DNA of 14,722 bases from CAZFQG01 sp964520785 (GTDB lineage: Bacteria; Planctomycetota; Planctomycetia; Pirellulales; Thermoguttaceae). The stretch spans positions 1 through 14,722 of the forward strand of contig CAZFQG010000163.1 of NCBI GenBank assembly GCA_964520785.1. The letters run 5' to 3'. Below are positions 13,991 to 14,722 of the stretch, piece by piece. The notes below the pieces were generated by a model that saw only the letters and a list, made by a program, of their open reading frames with translations, searched no databases and was not told the DNA's origin. Both the position numbers and the translations under genes were made by a program. Within the stretch, counting starts at the first letter, position 1. Every line of letters starts with the position of its first letter.

Positions 13991-14722
13991 ATGGCGACGC
14001 TCAAACGGATTCTGGTAACGGGAGGCGCCGGATTTCTCGGGTCCCACTTATGTGAGCGACTCGTTCAGGCGGGACACGACGTTATTTGTCTGGACAACTT
14101 CTTCACCAGCCAGAAAAGTAACGTCGAACACTTGCTCGGTTGCTACAACTTCGAACTGATCCGCCACGATGTGACTCTTCCCATGTGGTTGGAGGTCGAC
14201 GAGATATACAATCTCGCGTGCCCGGCCGCGCCGGGTCACTACCAGTACAATCCCATCAAGACGATGAAGACGTCGGTCCTTGGCGCAATCAACGTTTTGG
14301 GCATGGCGAAACGATGCCGCGCGAAAGTACTCCAGGCCTCCACCAGCGAGATCTACGGCGAGCCGGAAGTTCATCCGCAGCCGGAATCCTACCGCGGAGC
14401 GGTCAATACGATCGGGCCGCGCGCCTGTTACGACGAGGGAAAACGCGCGGCGGAGACACTCTTCATGGACTACCACCGGCAGAACAACGTCGATATCCGC
14501 ATCGTCCGGATATTCAACACCTTCGGCCCGCGGATGCACCCCTACGACGGCCGGGTCATCTCGAATTTTATCCGCCAGGCTCTTGCCGGCGAGGACATCA
14601 CGATTTTTGGTGACGGGTCGCAAACACGGTCGTTTTGCTTCCGGGACGATATGGTAGAAGGTATCCTGCGGATGATGGGTGCCCCACGCGATTTAATCGG
14701 ACCGGTAAAAATGGGGAATCCG
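13991..14722 (+). CDS. UDP-glucuronate decarboxylase (UDP-xylose synthase), 3' end outside window
   Basis: The first 244 codons of an NAD-dependent short-chain dehydrogenase/epimerase that converts UDP-glucuronate to UDP-xylose in the cytoplasm, supplying xylose or related sugars for surface polysaccharide. The frame is open to the window edge. Seen: the NAD-binding TGGAGFLGSHL (10-20); NLACPAAPGHYQYNPIKTMK (74-93), the segment that distinguishes UXS from other epimerases; QASTSEIYGEPEVHPQPE (115-132); GPRACYDEGKRAAETLFMDY (142-161) with the YxxxK pair Tyr147 and Lys151; RIFNTFGPRMHPYDGRVISN (the substrate-binding region); and FGDGSQTRSFCFRDDMVEG. The family's usual PASPPHYQ reads PAAPGHYQ here, a mild variant. 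The ATG is supported by GGAGG at 13977-13981. The full enzyme is usually about 310-320 residues, so about 70 are missing. UDP-glucose 4-epimerase or dTDP-glucose dehydratase are much less likely given the UXS-specific segments. Confidence 0.95.
   Translation, partial: MATLKRILVTGGAGFLGSHLCERLVQAGHDVICLDNFFTSQKSNVEHLLGCYNFELIRHDVTLPMWLEVDEIYNLACPAAPGHYQYNPIKTMKTSVLGAINVLGMAKRCRAKVLQASTSEIYGEPEVHPQPESYRGAVNTIGPRACYDEGKRAAETLFMDYHRQNNVDIRIVRIFNTFGPRMHPYDGRVISNFIRQALAGEDITIFGDGSQTRSFCFRDDMVEGILRMMGAPRDLIGPVKMGNP

Noticed and set aside
1..14722. CRISPR arrays, tRNA or rRNA genes, insertion sequences, phage or defence genes
   Set aside because: No regularly spaced repeats, cloverleaf-like sequence, transposase motifs or terminal inverted repeats were seen on either strand.

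Overview
The window is high-GC bacterial chromosome and reads best as Planctomycetota. The reasons are family-level: a very large secretin preceded by repeated TPR-like modules of a kind I associate with planctomycetes, a secreted helical protein of no known family, a secreted parallel beta-helix carbohydrate-active protein, and well-spaced genes with mixed ATG/GTG starts. No 16S or other marker gene is present, so the phylum is an inference. I see no mobile element, CRISPR array, tRNA, rRNA or phage gene.

Layout. (1) 40-2163, minus: exported right-handed beta-helix protein, probably polysaccharide-acting. (2) 2164-2575: divergent promoter region. (3) 2576-4159, plus: exported, helix-rich protein of unknown function, followed by tandem terminator-like hairpins. 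(4) 4716-8900, plus: 1394-residue secretin-family outer-membrane protein with at least five repeated N-terminal helical modules, an N0/N1-like periplasmic part and a C-terminal secretin core that carries a repetitive Gly/Asn/Thr loop; its stop codon runs into a strong hairpin. (5) 9014-9499, plus: putative molybdenum carrier protein. (6) 9796-11628, plus: a two-gene unit with ATGA overlap, a DUF1295 membrane reductase-like protein followed by a CFA/coclaurine-N-methyltransferase-like SAM methyltransferase whose frame is broken near its 3' end. (7) 11677-12435, minus: sugar phosphate isomerase/epimerase-like TIM barrel, convergent with the methyltransferase. (8) 12837-13913, plus: SppA-type membrane serine protease (S49). 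(9) 13991 to the window edge, plus: UDP-glucuronate decarboxylase, cut off by the window end.

How the genes relate. The helical exported protein and the secretin may belong to one envelope or secretion apparatus, but no ATPase, pseudopilin or inner-membrane platform gene is present. The DUF1295/methyltransferase pair looks like a lipid-modification unit. The SppA and UXS genes are ordinary housekeeping or envelope functions that are merely adjacent, with a terminator-like hairpin between them. The most notable points are the repeat architecture of the secretin, its 18-bp and 6-bp in-frame DNA repeats, and a frameshift at a GCGCGCG run in the methyltransferase, which is either a real lesion or an assembly error. 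I did not find convincing evidence for a wholly new multi-gene system.
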